Positions 31,636 to 42,558 of a stretch of DNA of 64,000 bases are shown piece after piece (positions within the stretch are counted from its first letter, which is position 1; the number at the start of each line of letters is the position of its first letter). The notes beneath the pieces are model-generated. The model was not told where the DNA came from. It ran no database searches and saw nothing but the letters and a program-made list of their open reading frames with translations. Source of the DNA: a bacterium BMS3Abin14 (GTDB lineage Bacteria; BMS3Abin14). The translations under genes were made by a program, and so were the position numbers. The stretch covers positions 1-64,000 of the forward strand of contig BDTG01000028.1 of assembly GCA_002897695.1 (NCBI GenBank). Reading direction: 5' to 3'.

Positions 31636-33972
31636 ATGCGGACGGGTTCCACCGGAAATAATCGCGGGATAGTTTCTCTCAGACCCGCCAGTGCCCTTCT
31701 TGCCGTGGGATTTTTGTGCGGCTCCCTGTTGGGAATGGCCATTCCCAACTATCCGGAAGCTGCGATAGGTCCAGTCGCGGCGGTTACGGGACTCTCTGTT
31801 GTTGCTTCGACTCCCCTCGCTCTGATGGCGGCCGGCTTTTCACTGGGCATCCTGACCGCAGTTATTCCAGAAAAATACCGGACCGGAACAAACTCCCCGG
31901 ATATTACGGGCACCATGGAGGGCAGGGTCCTGTCTGTCGCTTCCGGAGTGGCCGGGGGCGGGGTTGCCACCGTCTCAGTGGACCGGGTTTTTCTGCCCCG
32001 GCCTGTAACCGTTCGTTTTAAGGCCCGTCTGCGTTTTTCCGGCGGGCCTATGCCTTTCGCCGGAGATCTGATCAGAGCTCCTGTCCATTTGATCCAGTTT
32101 GAGTCGGCAAACAGGCCCGGTTTGCGCTATCTCGGCAATGTGGACCCTCGAGGATGGGCCCTCATCCGTGAAGGGGGGTACCTTTCGCATCTCAGGAGGA
32201 AGATCAGGAATTCACTGCTGAAAGGAGGTGAGAGGTTTGGCCCTTCAGTCACAGGGATGCTTGCCAGTATAGCTCTTGGGGACAAATCCCTTTTGCCGGC
32301 AGAAACATCCAGAGCCATGCGGCATACCGGCATCTATCATCTTCTGGCCGTATCCGGAGTCCACCTGGCTGCAGCTCTGCTGATGGGAATCCTGTTGGCC
32401 CGCCCTCTGGGTGCGGCAATAGCGGGCGCCGGGCGCCCGGGCCTGTCCCTCGAAATTCGAGTGGTTGCAGGTGGCCTGTTCTGCATCCTTTACCTGTGCA
32501 TAACCGGAATATCCCCTTCCGCTGCCAGGGCCGGAGTTTTTGCGGCTCTGACGGCTTTGGCATTGATGACAAAGAGGGAAATCCACCCGATTAATGTCCT
32601 TGCATTATGCTACCTGGCTATCGGCTCATTTTCCACCGTTCCTCAGCCCGGGGTCTCACTGGCCCTTTCAATGCTCGCGTGTCTGGGTATCTTTGCATCC
32701 GTCGGGAGGGGTCCAAGGGATCTGACGTCTGCGATGAGGGTGTCGGTAGGTGCATTTATCTTTACCCTTCCACTGGTTGTAACGGTTTTCAGGGGAATCC
32801 CGTTCTTGGCTCCGGCGATCAACCTGATCGTCGGAGTTCCCTTTGCCGCCATGCTGATTCCAGGGGTGGTACTCGGCGATGTCCTTTCAGTTGTGTTGCC
32901 CCAAGGGGCGAATATCGTTTTTGCCGTTTGTGCCGGTCTCGGTAAGATATTCTCGGTTTTTATCGCTGCCCTCGGGAGCGTGAGATGGATCTATCTCCCC
33001 CTGAACGAATACGGATGTGCTGTAGCTGCAGCCGCAGGCGTCCTGTGTGCATTTCTGTGGATTAGATGGTGTGGAAACCTTGGTCGCGGAGTGGTGTTAA
33101 TAATCCTCATTTCCAGCGCTGCGCTTGCAGGAAACTTTCTCGGGGACATGTTTGTTTACAACAGGCTTGTAATGCAATTTCCCGGCCTGGGCCAGGCCGA
33201 CGCAGCTGTCCTCAGAGCCAGCGGCAAGACGGTTATGGTTGATACAGGGCCACCCGGAGTTGGATTGCGCAGCCCTCCCATTGCCCGGATGATGGAGAGA
33301 GAGGGGATAAGGAGGATTGATGTCATCATTCTTACCCACCCACATCCTGATCACGTGGGCGGGGTTGCGTTTCTGATGAAAAACTGGGACGTTGGCGAGG
33401 TCGTCCTGCCCCAGACCATGCAGGCGTTTGACCTCTGGCGGAAGGTCCTGACGACCGTCCCTCCGGGTACCGTTGTGCGTTTTCTGGCCAGGGGGGATTC
33501 CATAAGGGTGGGAGAGATGGAATTCGAGGCCATGGCCCCGTTTTCCGAACTGTATCGGGATGGAGACGATCTGAACGGGCTTTCGCTGGTCATGCTGCTG
33601 CATTGGCGAAAATTTACTGCGCTGTTCACCGGTGATGCCCCCTGGGGGTCGGTGGAAAAAATAATCGGCCGGTTAGACAGCCTCTATCTTCTCAAAGTCC
33701 CCCATCACGGGAGCGCCAGAGGTTTCGACCCGGTCGCCATGAAAAGGATCGGTATGATCAAAGGGGTGTTCCGAAAACTGCTGGCCGTGTTCACTTCCGA
33801 TCCGCTTGGGGAGAGGGCGCTCCCCTCCCTGAAAGTGGTCCGATGGTTTGAAAGGGCAGGGGCACGGTTTTTACTGACAGGACGTGGAGAGGGTGTTAAC
33901 ATTATTTGCCGTTTTCCGCGAAAGTGGAGAAAGGGCGAGATTGGGAAAGTTGACATCCATTATGGCTTCTGA
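31636..33972 (+). CDS. comEC: ComEC/Rec2-family DNA uptake channel
   Basis: Inner-membrane channel for single-stranded DNA in natural transformation. About 778 residues: N-terminal membrane segments, an OB-like region, the competence domain (MRHTGIYHLLAVSGVHLA near 230) with many spans, and a C-terminal metallo-beta-lactamase-like domain with THPHPDHVGG near 566 and VPHHGSARG near 690. I use ATG 31636, but the ribosome site is poor; an in-frame TTG at 31624 is an alternative. No other competence genes are visible. Confidence 0.92.
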   Translation: MRTGSTGNNRGIVSLRPASALLAVGFLCGSLLGMAIPNYPEAAIGPVAAVTGLSVVASTPLALMAAGFSLGILTAVIPEKYRTGTNSPDITGTMEGRVLSVASGVAGGGVATVSVDRVFLPRPVTVRFKARLRFSGGPMPFAGDLIRAPVHLIQFESANRPGLRYLGNVDPRGWALIREGGYLSHLRRKIRNSLLKGGERFGPSVTGMLASIALGDKSLLPAETSRAMRHTGIYHLLAVSGVHLAAALLMGILLARPLGAAIAGAGRPGLSLEIRVVAGGLFCILYLCITGISPSAARAGVFAALTALALMTKREIHPINVLALCYLAIGSFSTVPQPGVSLALSMLACLGIFASVGRGPRDLTSAMRVSVGAFIFTLPLVVTVFRGIPFLAPAINLIVGVPFAAMLIPGVVLGDVLSVVLPQGANIVFAVCAGLGKIFSVFIAALGSVRWIYLPLNEYGCAVAAAAGVLCAFLWIRWCGNLGRGVVLIILISSAALAGNFLGDMFVYNRLVMQFPGLGQADAAVLRASGKTVMVDTGPPGVGLRSPPIARMMEREGIRRIDVIILTHPHPDHVGGVAFLMKNWDVGEVVLPQTMQAFDLWRKVLTTVPPGTVVRFLARGDSIRVGEMEFEAMAPFSELYRDGDDLNGLSLVMLLHWRKFTALFTGDAPWGSVEKIIGRLDSLYLLKVPHHGSARGFDPVAMKRIGMIKGVFRKLLAVFTSDPLGERALPSLKVVRWFERAGARFLLTGRGEGVNIICRFPRKWRKGEIGKVDIHYGF

Positions 33973-33978
33973 TAAAAA
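33950..33978 (+). promoter_or_regulatory. candidate promoter at the end of comEC for the GGDEF gene
   Basis: A perfect TTGACA at 33950-33955, within the last codons of comEC, is followed after 17 bases by TAAAAA (33973-33978). A transcript would begin about 40 bases before ATG 34026. Confidence 0.45.
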
Positions 33979-34025
33979 AACGCATATATTCTATATTGTT
34001 AGATGAGTTTCAGCCGGGGAAGGCG

Positions 34026-35453
34026 ATGAAAAAATTCACGGTCCTTGTTGTTGATGATGACAAATTTTCCAGAACTTTCTGCCGCCAGATCCTGGAGGAA
34101 GAGGGAAATGTGGTGGTTGAAGAGTCCGCAGGGGTGGATGAGGCCCTGGGCAGGGTAAAAGATGGTGGAATCGATCTTGTTGTTTCCGACATGGTCATGC
34201 CGGACAAGTCAGGCCTTGACCTTGTACAAAGTTTAAGCGTTGAGTCACCTGACCTCAAGGTCATCGTTATTACCGGCCACGCCTCAATTGAGAACGCGGT
34301 TGAGGCCATGAAACTCGGTGCGCTGGACTACATACGAAAACCTCTGAACCCCGGTGAGTTCAAGGTGGTCGTTCAGCACGCTCTCGATCGAATGACCCTC
34401 ACCAGGGAAAACAGGGAGCTCAAGAGCAGCCTAAACCTCTACAATGTGAGCAGTCGGATCATGCGAACCATTGAGATTGAGGAACTGTATGAGGTCGTCT
34501 TCGAAAAGATGCTACAGGAGGTTGGGGCCACAAGCGGGTTTCTTTATCTCATCGACCAGGAACAAGGTGAATCGAACATCGTTATCTCCGAGGGTTTCGA
34601 TGTGGATCGTAATCCTGATCTTGACCGGAAGGTCTTTGAACTATACGGGGTCGCACTGTCCGAGACAACGCTCCCGTACTGTCCCGAGGTTGTTCTCCCC
34701 CTGAAGATCAACTACAGGAGCAGGTCCGATTCCATTCTTTCCATTATCTTTATCCCTCTCAGAAGCAAGAGTGACCTGGTCGGAATGGTGGTATTTTTTG
34801 ACACCGAACAGGAGAGCGCCTTCGATGACGAGGACCTGAAAGCGGCCCAGTTCCTCTGTGATCATGCCGGTTCTGCTTTTGAAAACGCACTTTTATACTC
34901 CAAGGCAAAAATCCTCACTATTACCGATGATCTGACCAGCGTGTTTAACTACCGGTATCTGAATAATATTCTTGACCGTGAAATGCTCAGGGCTGAAAGG
35001 CTGGAGTCGTCCATGTCCGTTCTCTTCCTGGATCTGGATTCGTTCAAGAAGGTCAATGACCGGTTCGGGCATCTGGTGGGGAGTAAAATTCTGGTTGAAC
35101 TGGCCGGCCTGCTCAAGGAAGCTGTGCGAAAGGTCGATGCCGTTGCGCGATACGGTGGCGATGAGTACATCATCGTTTTGACGGATACATTTGCCGAAGG
35201 GGCTGTGATCGTTGCAGAACGAATCCGGCAGATGATTGAAGAGTTTGTCTTCCTCGAAGAGGAGGGATATTCTATTCGCCTGACGATCTCCATAGGGGTC
35301 GCCTCCTATCCGGAGCATGCCCAGAGCAAGGCGGAACTGCTGCATCTCGCCGATGAGGCAATGTACAGGGGCAAGTTCGGCAAGAAAAACGTTGTCTATC
35401 TTGCCGTTCCCGGCCAGGGAAGTTCGGGCTCCAGTATTCTATCAGCCCCCTGA
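34026..35453 (+). CDS. response regulator diguanylate cyclase (REC-GAF-GGDEF)
   Basis: Predicted to make cyclic di-GMP under phosphorylation control. ATG 34026 follows GGGGAAGG; 475 residues. The receiver (about 5-120) has VVDDDKFS, the phospho-Asp in VVSDMVMPD and Lys in IRKPLNP. A GAF-like domain (about 140-300) follows, then a GGDEF domain (about 310-465) with the active-site motif GGDEY and an RxxD product-inhibition site (RKVD) five residues before it. DDLTSVFNYRYL marks the GGDEF start. An in-frame TTG at 33996 is less likely. Confidence 0.93.
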   Translation: MKKFTVLVVDDDKFSRTFCRQILEEEGNVVVEESAGVDEALGRVKDGGIDLVVSDMVMPDKSGLDLVQSLSVESPDLKVIVITGHASIENAVEAMKLGALDYIRKPLNPGEFKVVVQHALDRMTLTRENRELKSSLNLYNVSSRIMRTIEIEELYEVVFEKMLQEVGATSGFLYLIDQEQGESNIVISEGFDVDRNPDLDRKVFELYGVALSETTLPYCPEVVLPLKINYRSRSDSILSIIFIPLRSKSDLVGMVVFFDTEQESAFDDEDLKAAQFLCDHAGSAFENALLYSKAKILTITDDLTSVFNYRYLNNILDREMLRAERLESSMSVLFLDLDSFKKVNDRFGHLVGSKILVELAGLLKEAVRKVDAVARYGGDEYIIVLTDTFAEGAVIVAERIRQMIEEFVFLEEEGYSIRLTISIGVASYPEHAQSKAELLHLADEAMYRGKFGKKNVVYLAVPGQGSSGSSILSAP

Positions 35454-35478
35454 GAAAAAGGGTAAAGGTCAAACTTCA

Positions 35479-36753
35479 ATGCACAAAGCGATCAAGGCGA
35501 TACGCGGCTTCAGCGATGTTCCGACCGAGGATGCCTGGAAATACACCTATATTGAAAATTGCGCCCGGCGGCATTTTCAGCTGTATGGCTACAGGGAGAT
35601 ACGGCTTCCGGTGCTTGAGTACACCGAACTGTTTTCAAGAGGGATCGGCGAGGCCACGGATATTGTTGAAAAGGAAATGTATACTTTCCCCGACCGTAAA
35701 GGGAGAAGCCTGACCCTCCGTCCCGAGGGAACCGCATCCGCGATGCGCGCATACCTGGAAAGGGGATGGCACTCTAACGGGGCTCTCAGTAAACTCTTCT
35801 ATTCCGGCCCCATGTTCCGGCATGAGAGGCCGCAGAAGGGCCGGTATCGCCAGTTCTATCAGCTTGGGTTGGAGGCCATCGGCCATGGCGGGCCTTTGGT
35901 GGATGCCGAGGTAGTCGACCTTCTGTACCGGTTTTTCCTCCGAATGGATGTCCAGGACGTCAGGATCCTCCTTAACAGCCTGGGGTGCGAGGATTGCCGA
36001 CCCGGGTTCCGTGATAAATTGCTGGTTTTTCTCGGGTCCGTCTCCGACAGGCTATGCTCAAATTGCAGAAGAAGGACACAGACAAACCCTCTCAGGGTCC
36101 TGGATTGCAAGGTGCCGACCTGTCAGGAGGCTCTAACAGGCGTCCCGGTAATGGTGGATTCTCTTTGCGATGAATGCCGGGACCATTTTTCCGGCGTGTG
36201 CCGTACCCTGGACGGTCTTGAAGTGCCTTACACCGTAGACCCCAGGATCGTTCGCGGCCTGGACTACTACAGCAGGACCGCAATTGAGGCCGTCTGTGAC
36301 CGTCTGGGTTCCCAGAACGCTGTGGCGGCCGGCGGGCGATACGATGGCCTGGCTCGGCAGATCGGAGGGGATGTGCCGGGAATCGGGTTTGCCCTGGGTG
36401 TTGAACGTCTGAAGCTGATTATGAAATGGGATTCTCCTGCTCCTCCGGTTCCCGACTATTATCTTGCGGGCGCCACACCCGATGCAAGGATCCCCGTTAT
36501 GAAATTGGCGGATCAAATCAGGGGATTCGGGATTCGGGCCGAGGTTGATCTGGAGGAAAGGAGCCTTAAGGCACAGATGAGGCGTGCAAATAGAATGTCG
36601 GTACACAAGGTGGTTATCATCGGGGATGACGAGCTGTCGAGAGGAACCGTGACGCTGAAAGATTTTTCCAGTAATAAACAGGAGGAGATCTCTCGAGATA
36701 ATTTTCTCGCTGGACTGATCAGAACCGGAGAAAACCTGAAAGGAGCGGAGTGA
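35479..36753 (+). CDS. hisS: histidyl-tRNA synthetase
   Basis: Class II synthetase charging tRNA-His. ATG 35479 gives 424 residues; the long in-frame extension to 35317 lies in the GGDEF gene. Motif 1 near MHKAIKAIRGFSDV and IRLPVLEYTELFSRGIGEATD, motif 2 around GPMFRHERPQKGRYRQFYQLG, and the histidine loop GLDYYSRTAIEA near 257 are visible (each quoted in part). The C-terminal anticodon-binding domain ends the protein. It overlaps the next gene at its stop. Confidence 0.96.
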   Translation: MHKAIKAIRGFSDVPTEDAWKYTYIENCARRHFQLYGYREIRLPVLEYTELFSRGIGEATDIVEKEMYTFPDRKGRSLTLRPEGTASAMRAYLERGWHSNGALSKLFYSGPMFRHERPQKGRYRQFYQLGLEAIGHGGPLVDAEVVDLLYRFFLRMDVQDVRILLNSLGCEDCRPGFRDKLLVFLGSVSDRLCSNCRRRTQTNPLRVLDCKVPTCQEALTGVPVMVDSLCDECRDHFSGVCRTLDGLEVPYTVDPRIVRGLDYYSRTAIEAVCDRLGSQNAVAAGGRYDGLARQIGGDVPGIGFALGVERLKLIMKWDSPAPPVPDYYLAGATPDARIPVMKLADQIRGFGIRAEVDLEERSLKAQMRRANRMSVHKVVIIGDDELSRGTVTLKDFSSNKQEEISRDNFLAGLIRTGENLKGAE

Positions 36754-38420
36754 TGGTTACGTCGGGAAGCCTGAAGGCGATAGGTCTTGCAAAATTGCTC
36801 GCCGATGCCGAGAGCCGGGGGTTCACAGGGTCATTGACCCTTAAGGGCAAGACAGGCCTTGCCGGTATTACCCTTAAGGATGGCCATGTCGTTGATGTTC
36901 AGGAACCACGGATCAGGAGCCGCCTCGGCCGTTACCTGGTGACGAAGAACCTCATTACCGAGAAGGAACTCCAGGCGGCTTTGAATACGCAGAAACAGTC
37001 GGGTAAAGGAAAATTTCTTGGTGAGATCCTTGTTGACCAGGCGGTTCTGGACAGGAAAACCCTCGACAGTTCCATGAGGAATGTCGTTGAGGACTCCCTT
37101 GTCCATCTCCTCGGGTGGGAAGAAGGGCTGTACAGGGTTGAGCCCCTGGACGTTGTGGTGGGTGATCCCGTGGAAATAGCCCCCATCCCGGAGCTCCTCT
37201 CAAGGACGGCTCAACTTGCCTCGGCTGTGGAGGAGGAATGGATTATCAGCGAAATTCTTCCTGACGGTGGGGAGCTTGAAAATGGTGTAAGGGGTGAGAT
37301 CCTCGCGGCGGTTCGCAGGGTCAGCCAGAAGTTGAGGGAGCTCAAGCCACAGGAGATCGTTCTCATGGTTGAGGATGAGGCCCTTATGCGTAAGATGTTC
37401 AAGGACAAACTGGAGAGTTTTGGTTTTGATGTGGACGCTGTGGAGTCGCCGCAAAAGGCCATCGAAAAGCTTTCCGACTACGACCTGGAGGGAAAGCTGC
37501 CCATCGTTCTGGCGGATCTTATCATGCCCACCATCAGCGGCAAGGGTATATTCGGCGGGCTGGAACTGCTTGAGGAGATACAGAAGACCCACAGCCATGT
37601 TCCCGTAATAGTCAACACGGCCTACCCGGATCCGACCATAAGGAGAAGGGCCCTTTTCCTGGGCGCGACCTATTATATAAACAAACCTGAAAGAAAGGAC
37701 ATCACCCCCGACAAGCTTGAAAATCAGTTGAACCTCTTTATTGAGGAGGTCGCCCTCTGCATACAGAATGTTATCCAGAGGCATGAGATTTATTTCGAGA
37801 GGGAGCAGCAGAACATTCTGCGGGAGGAACTTCTTTCCCAGCTCATTCAATCCCGCGAGGAATTGCAGAAAGTGGGGGAACTTGTTCAAAGGGACACGGG
37901 GGATATTCGTTTCCTTCGTGAGACCAGCGACAAGATGGTGCATAACAAGAGTCTGGCGAAGATGGCAGAGACCATCGTCCAGTTCGCAGGTGATGAGATG
38001 GACCGGAGCGCCATCTTCCTGATCAGGCGGGAAAAGGTGGCGGGTTTTTTCGGCCACGACAGAAGGTCTGATCAGGATGATTTTGGAGATCGTATAAGAG
38101 GCCTGAACTTTACCCTGGAAGATTCTCCAGCTATCCAGGAAGCGGTAATCTCCAGGGACGGGGTCGTCAAACGGAACCCGGGAGATGCTCTGGGATCCGC
38201 GCTGTTGGAAGTATTCGGGGATTCTCCTCCCGAACATTCGGTAATACTCCCCCTGCTGGTGCAGAATATGGTCGTTGCGGTTTTATACTGCGATGTCGTA
38301 GCCGGAGGGACCCCGCCGCGGGAGCTGGATTCACTGGAAATCCTGCTGAACCTGGCTTCCATGTCCCTGGAGATCCAGCAGCAGCATGCGATTATCCAGA
38401 GGCTCAGACAGAGCAGTTAG
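36753..38420 (+). CDS. DUF4388-receiver-GAF signalling protein
   Basis: About 555 residues in four parts. Residues 1-60 are DUF4388-like (GFTGSLTLKG); residues 60-115 are a GspE-N-terminal-like segment (GRYLVTKNLITEKELQAAL). A receiver follows at about 205-330, with LMVEDEALMRKM, phospho-Asp in LADLIMPT and Lys in INKPE, and then a helical linker and a GAF-like C-terminus. No enzymatic or DNA-binding output is visible. ATG 36753 (AGGAG at 36741-36745, spacing 7) is preferred over GTG 36750. Shared operon with hisS is probably only positional. Confidence 0.8.
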   Translation: MVTSGSLKAIGLAKLLADAESRGFTGSLTLKGKTGLAGITLKDGHVVDVQEPRIRSRLGRYLVTKNLITEKELQAALNTQKQSGKGKFLGEILVDQAVLDRKTLDSSMRNVVEDSLVHLLGWEEGLYRVEPLDVVVGDPVEIAPIPELLSRTAQLASAVEEEWIISEILPDGGELENGVRGEILAAVRRVSQKLRELKPQEIVLMVEDEALMRKMFKDKLESFGFDVDAVESPQKAIEKLSDYDLEGKLPIVLADLIMPTISGKGIFGGLELLEEIQKTHSHVPVIVNTAYPDPTIRRRALFLGATYYINKPERKDITPDKLENQLNLFIEEVALCIQNVIQRHEIYFEREQQNILREELLSQLIQSREELQKVGELVQRDTGDIRFLRETSDKMVHNKSLAKMAETIVQFAGDEMDRSAIFLIRREKVAGFFGHDRRSDQDDFGDRIRGLNFTLEDSPAIQEAVISRDGVVKRNPGDALGSALLEVFGDSPPEHSVILPLLVQNMVVAVLYCDVVAGGTPPRELDSLEILLNLASMSLEIQQQHAIIQRLRQSS

Positions 38421-38543
38421 ACTCACAGGCAGGGGACTTCGAGTCACGTTTACCTGTCACGTCGCAGCTCAAGTGAAGACCGGCAGCGTGACGAGCGGGC
38501 GAGAGAAAAAGGTTTTTATCCGGACTGATATTGGGAGGATAAG

Positions 38544-40346
38544 TTGGATACGGGATCAGATGCACTGGACCAGCAGGGTGATTGGGAGCGAACGCACAAC
38601 TGTGGAACCCTGAAAAAAGATAATATCGGGAATGAGGTCATCCTCATGGGTTGGGTCCTTCGCAGAAGGGATCACGGCGGGTTGATCTTCGTCGATCTGA
38701 GAGACCGGTGGGGCATAACCCAGGTAGTTTTCAACCCGGAGAGGGAACCTGAATCCCACGGGAAAGCTGAGCGCCTGAGATCCGAATACGTTATCGCCGT
38801 CAGGGGTGAGGTGTCTCCAAGACCCGAAGGCATGGGAAACCCTGGTCTGGTCACGGGAGCGATTGAGGTGCTGGTTGACGAGTTGAGGGTTCTCAACTCC
38901 AGTCTGACCCCCCCGTTTTCCCTTGACGAGCGTGAGGGTGGGGATGTCGCTGAAATCGTCCGCCTCAAGTACCGGTACCTGGCCCTGCGGCGGGACACCC
39001 TGAAAAACAATATGATACAGCGTTCCCTCTTGGCGAAATGGGTCAGGGACTATTTTTACGATGAGGGATTTCTCGAGATAGAGACACCCTTTCTCACAAA
39101 AAGCACCCCAGAGGGCGCCAGGGATTATCTTGTGCCCAGCAGGGTTAGCCAAGGTAACTTCTACGCACTTCCACAGTCCCCACAGCTTTTCAAACAGATC
39201 TTGATGGTAGCCGGGTTCGACCGCTATTTCCAGATTGTACACTGTTTCAGGGACGAGGACCTGCGTGCGGACCGGCAGCCGGAGTTTACCCAGATCGACG
39301 TGGAGATGTCCTTTCCCACGGTTGACACCCTGTTCGATATAATGGAGCGGATGATGTCCGGGGTCTTCCGGTTCGCCCTGGACCTGGACATAGCGGGACC
39401 CTTTCCACGACTGGGTTATGGGGAGTGCCTTGACAGGTTTGGACTGGACAGGCCGGACACAAGATTCGGGATGGAGCTGGTTGACCTGACGGAGATCCTT
39501 GGCTGTACCGAGGCGAGAGTGTTCTCCGAAACCGTGGCGGCCGGCGGTATTATCAGAGGGCTGACGGTTAAGGATGGGGGTGGAATGTCCCGCAGAGAGC
39601 TCGATGAGCTTACAGCCTATGTGGGGGTTTACGGGGCAAAAGGGCTGGCCTGGTTCAAGTATTCCGAGAATGGCTGGCAGTCTCCCCTGGCCAAGTTCAT
39701 CGGTGAGGACGAAAAAGCGCGGGTGTCCCAAACGGCCATGTTTGAACCGGGCGACCTGCTTCTGGTAGTCGCGGGCGCCTCCGGCATGGTTAACGAGTCG
39801 TTGGGGCAGCTGCGGGTCCACCTCGGGAACATGCTCGACCTCATACCTGCTGACCGCTACGATTTTCTCTGGGTTACCGATTTCCCCCTTTTCGAATACG
39901 ACGAGAAGGCGGGCAGGTACAACTCCATGCACCACCCGTTCACCTCCCCGGTGGAAGAAGACCTGCCCCTCCTCGAAACGGACCCCGGCCGGGTCAGGGC
40001 CAAGGCCTACGACATGGTCCTGAACGGGTCTGAGATCGGTGGCGGCAGCGTTCGTATTCACCGGCAAGACGTACAGAGCACCGTATTCAAGCACCTGAAC
40101 ATAGGACCTGATGAGGCAAGCGAAAAATTCGGATTTCTCCTTGACGCGCTGCAGTACGGCGCCCCTCCTCACGGCGGCATCGCATTCGGTCTGGACCGCA
40201 TTATGATGATACTGACCGGATCTGCCTCCATCAGGGACGTCATTCCTTTTCCCAAGACCCAGAAAGCCGCTTGTCTCATGACCGATGCGCCCAACCCTGT
40301 TGATCCAACCCAGCTTATGGAACTTGGACTGAAGCTGCGCCGGTAA
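38544..40346 (+). CDS. aspS: aspartyl-tRNA synthetase
   Basis: Class II synthetase of the bacterial type (600 residues, with the GAD insertion domain around 290-400). Start TTG 38544 after GGGAGG at 38533-38538. N-terminal OB fold with VILMGWVLRRRDHGGLIFVD (20 residues), motif 2 FRDEDLRADRQPEFTQID near 230, and motif 3 GIAFGLDRIMMIL near 550. Whether it also charges tRNA-Asn cannot be read here. The 123-base gap before it holds two GTCACG copies and one inverted CGTGAC, with no clear promoter. Confidence 0.96.
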   Translation: MDTGSDALDQQGDWERTHNCGTLKKDNIGNEVILMGWVLRRRDHGGLIFVDLRDRWGITQVVFNPEREPESHGKAERLRSEYVIAVRGEVSPRPEGMGNPGLVTGAIEVLVDELRVLNSSLTPPFSLDEREGGDVAEIVRLKYRYLALRRDTLKNNMIQRSLLAKWVRDYFYDEGFLEIETPFLTKSTPEGARDYLVPSRVSQGNFYALPQSPQLFKQILMVAGFDRYFQIVHCFRDEDLRADRQPEFTQIDVEMSFPTVDTLFDIMERMMSGVFRFALDLDIAGPFPRLGYGECLDRFGLDRPDTRFGMELVDLTEILGCTEARVFSETVAAGGIIRGLTVKDGGGMSRRELDELTAYVGVYGAKGLAWFKYSENGWQSPLAKFIGEDEKARVSQTAMFEPGDLLLVVAGASGMVNESLGQLRVHLGNMLDLIPADRYDFLWVTDFPLFEYDEKAGRYNSMHHPFTSPVEEDLPLLETDPGRVRAKAYDMVLNGSEIGGGSVRIHRQDVQSTVFKHLNIGPDEASEKFGFLLDALQYGAPPHGGIAFGLDRIMMILTGSASIRDVIPFPKTQKAACLMTDAPNPVDPTQLMELGLKLRR

Positions 40347-40387
40347 AAATACACACTGACCCGGATGAACCCCACTACCTAAAGTTC

Positions 40388-40435
40388 TTGACACCTGAGG
40401 GCTACCCTTATATAGGTATACTGTATACAGTATAC
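40388..40435 (+). promoter_or_regulatory. mdh promoter with 20-bp GTATAC palindromic operator
   Basis: TTGACA (40388-40393) is followed after 17 bases by TATAGG (40411-40416). Directly overlapping its end is the perfect palindrome GTATACTGTATACAGTATAC (40416-40435). A repressor bound there would cover the transcription start. The core TGTATACA resembles operators of FadR-type GntR regulators (family knowledge). The first 14 bases of the palindrome recur at the sdhC promoter. Confidence 0.7.
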
Positions 40436-41555
<1,120 letters not shown>

Positions 41556-41588
41556 TTTTTCCGGGGTTTCTTCTATCTAACTGCAGAT

Positions 41589-41631
41589 GGAGGGTCGTCT
41601 TCTACTTTCACGGAGGACCCTCCTTCTGTTT
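41589..41631 (+). terminator. stem-loop between mdh and fumarase genes
   Basis: GGAGGGTC (41589-41596) and GACCCTCC (41616-41623) form a perfect 8-bp stem with a 19-base loop, followed by TTCTGTTT. It may be a partial terminator that sets mdh apart from the downstream genes, or an RNA-processing or stability element. Confidence 0.45.
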
Positions 41632-41704
41632 GTGAACGCGAAATTCTACTTTTGGAAAAAGATGGAGACCTGTTCGGCGTGATTGGATGCCCGGAGGAAA
41701 AACC

Positions 41705-42544
41705 ATGAGAGAGATCGAGGCCCGGCAGATAACCCGGGCCGTTAAAGAGCTTTGCATGAATGCGGCTTATCACCTGGGCGATGATGTGGTCGGGGCTATC
41801 AGGGAAGGTCTGGAAAAGGAGGCATCTCCCACCGGCAGGGATGTGTTGAACCAGCTTCTCGAGAATGCGGAGATAGCCTCGGCAGGGGAGTTCCCCCTTT
41901 GCCAGGATTGCGGCCTTGCGGTTATCTTCGTTGAACTTGGCCAGGATGTCCACGTGAGCGGCAGCGACCTCAACGATGCCATCCATGAAGGGGTCAGGCA
42001 GGGCTATGGGGAAGCCTATCTCCGAAAGAGCGTATGTCATCCCTTCACCCGTAAAAATACCGGAGATAACACGCCCTCCATCATCCACGTTAAGATTGTC
42101 CCTGGTGAAAAGATCAAGCTGACCATGGCCGCCAAGGGAGGGGGCAGTGAGAATATGAGCCGGGTCATGATGCTCAAACCTTCCGATGGGAAGGAAGGTA
42201 TCATGGATTATGTTATCGGGCGGGTAATAGAATCAGGCCCCAACCCCTGTCCTCCAACCATCGTCGGTGTTGGAATAGGGGGGACATACGAAAAGGCCGC
42301 TCTTATTGCCAAGGAGGCTCTCCTCCGCCCCGTCGGCCGACCAAGCCCTGACCCGGAACTGGCAGAGATGGAGAAAAAAATTCTCGATGCAGTGAATGGA
42401 TCCGGCATCGGTCCGGCCGGGCTGGGGGGCAGGGTGACTTCATTTGCCGTCCACATCGAGATGAACCCCTGTCACATCGCCAGCCTTCCGGTGGCGGTTA
42501 ATATCAACTGCCATTCCCACCGGCACAAGGAAACGGTCATCTAA
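41705..42544 (+). CDS. class I fumarate hydratase, alpha subunit
   Basis: N-terminal subunit of the two-subunit, oxygen-sensitive [4Fe-4S] fumarase. ATG 41705 with GGAGGA upstream; 279 residues. Cluster-binding cysteines are visible in PLCQDCGLA near 69, GPNPCPPTIVGVGIGG near 184 and EMNPCHIASLP near 257. It could in principle be a tartrate dehydratase, but placement in a TCA operon favours fumarase. Confidence 0.92.
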   Translation: MREIEARQITRAVKELCMNAAYHLGDDVVGAIREGLEKEASPTGRDVLNQLLENAEIASAGEFPLCQDCGLAVIFVELGQDVHVSGSDLNDAIHEGVRQGYGEAYLRKSVCHPFTRKNTGDNTPSIIHVKIVPGEKIKLTMAAKGGGSENMSRVMMLKPSDGKEGIMDYVIGRVIESGPNPCPPTIVGVGIGGTYEKAALIAKEALLRPVGRPSPDPELAEMEKKILDAVNGSGIGPAGLGGRVTSFAVHIEMNPCHIASLPVAVNINCHSHRHKETVI

Positions 42545-42558
42545 GGGAGGTATTGATC

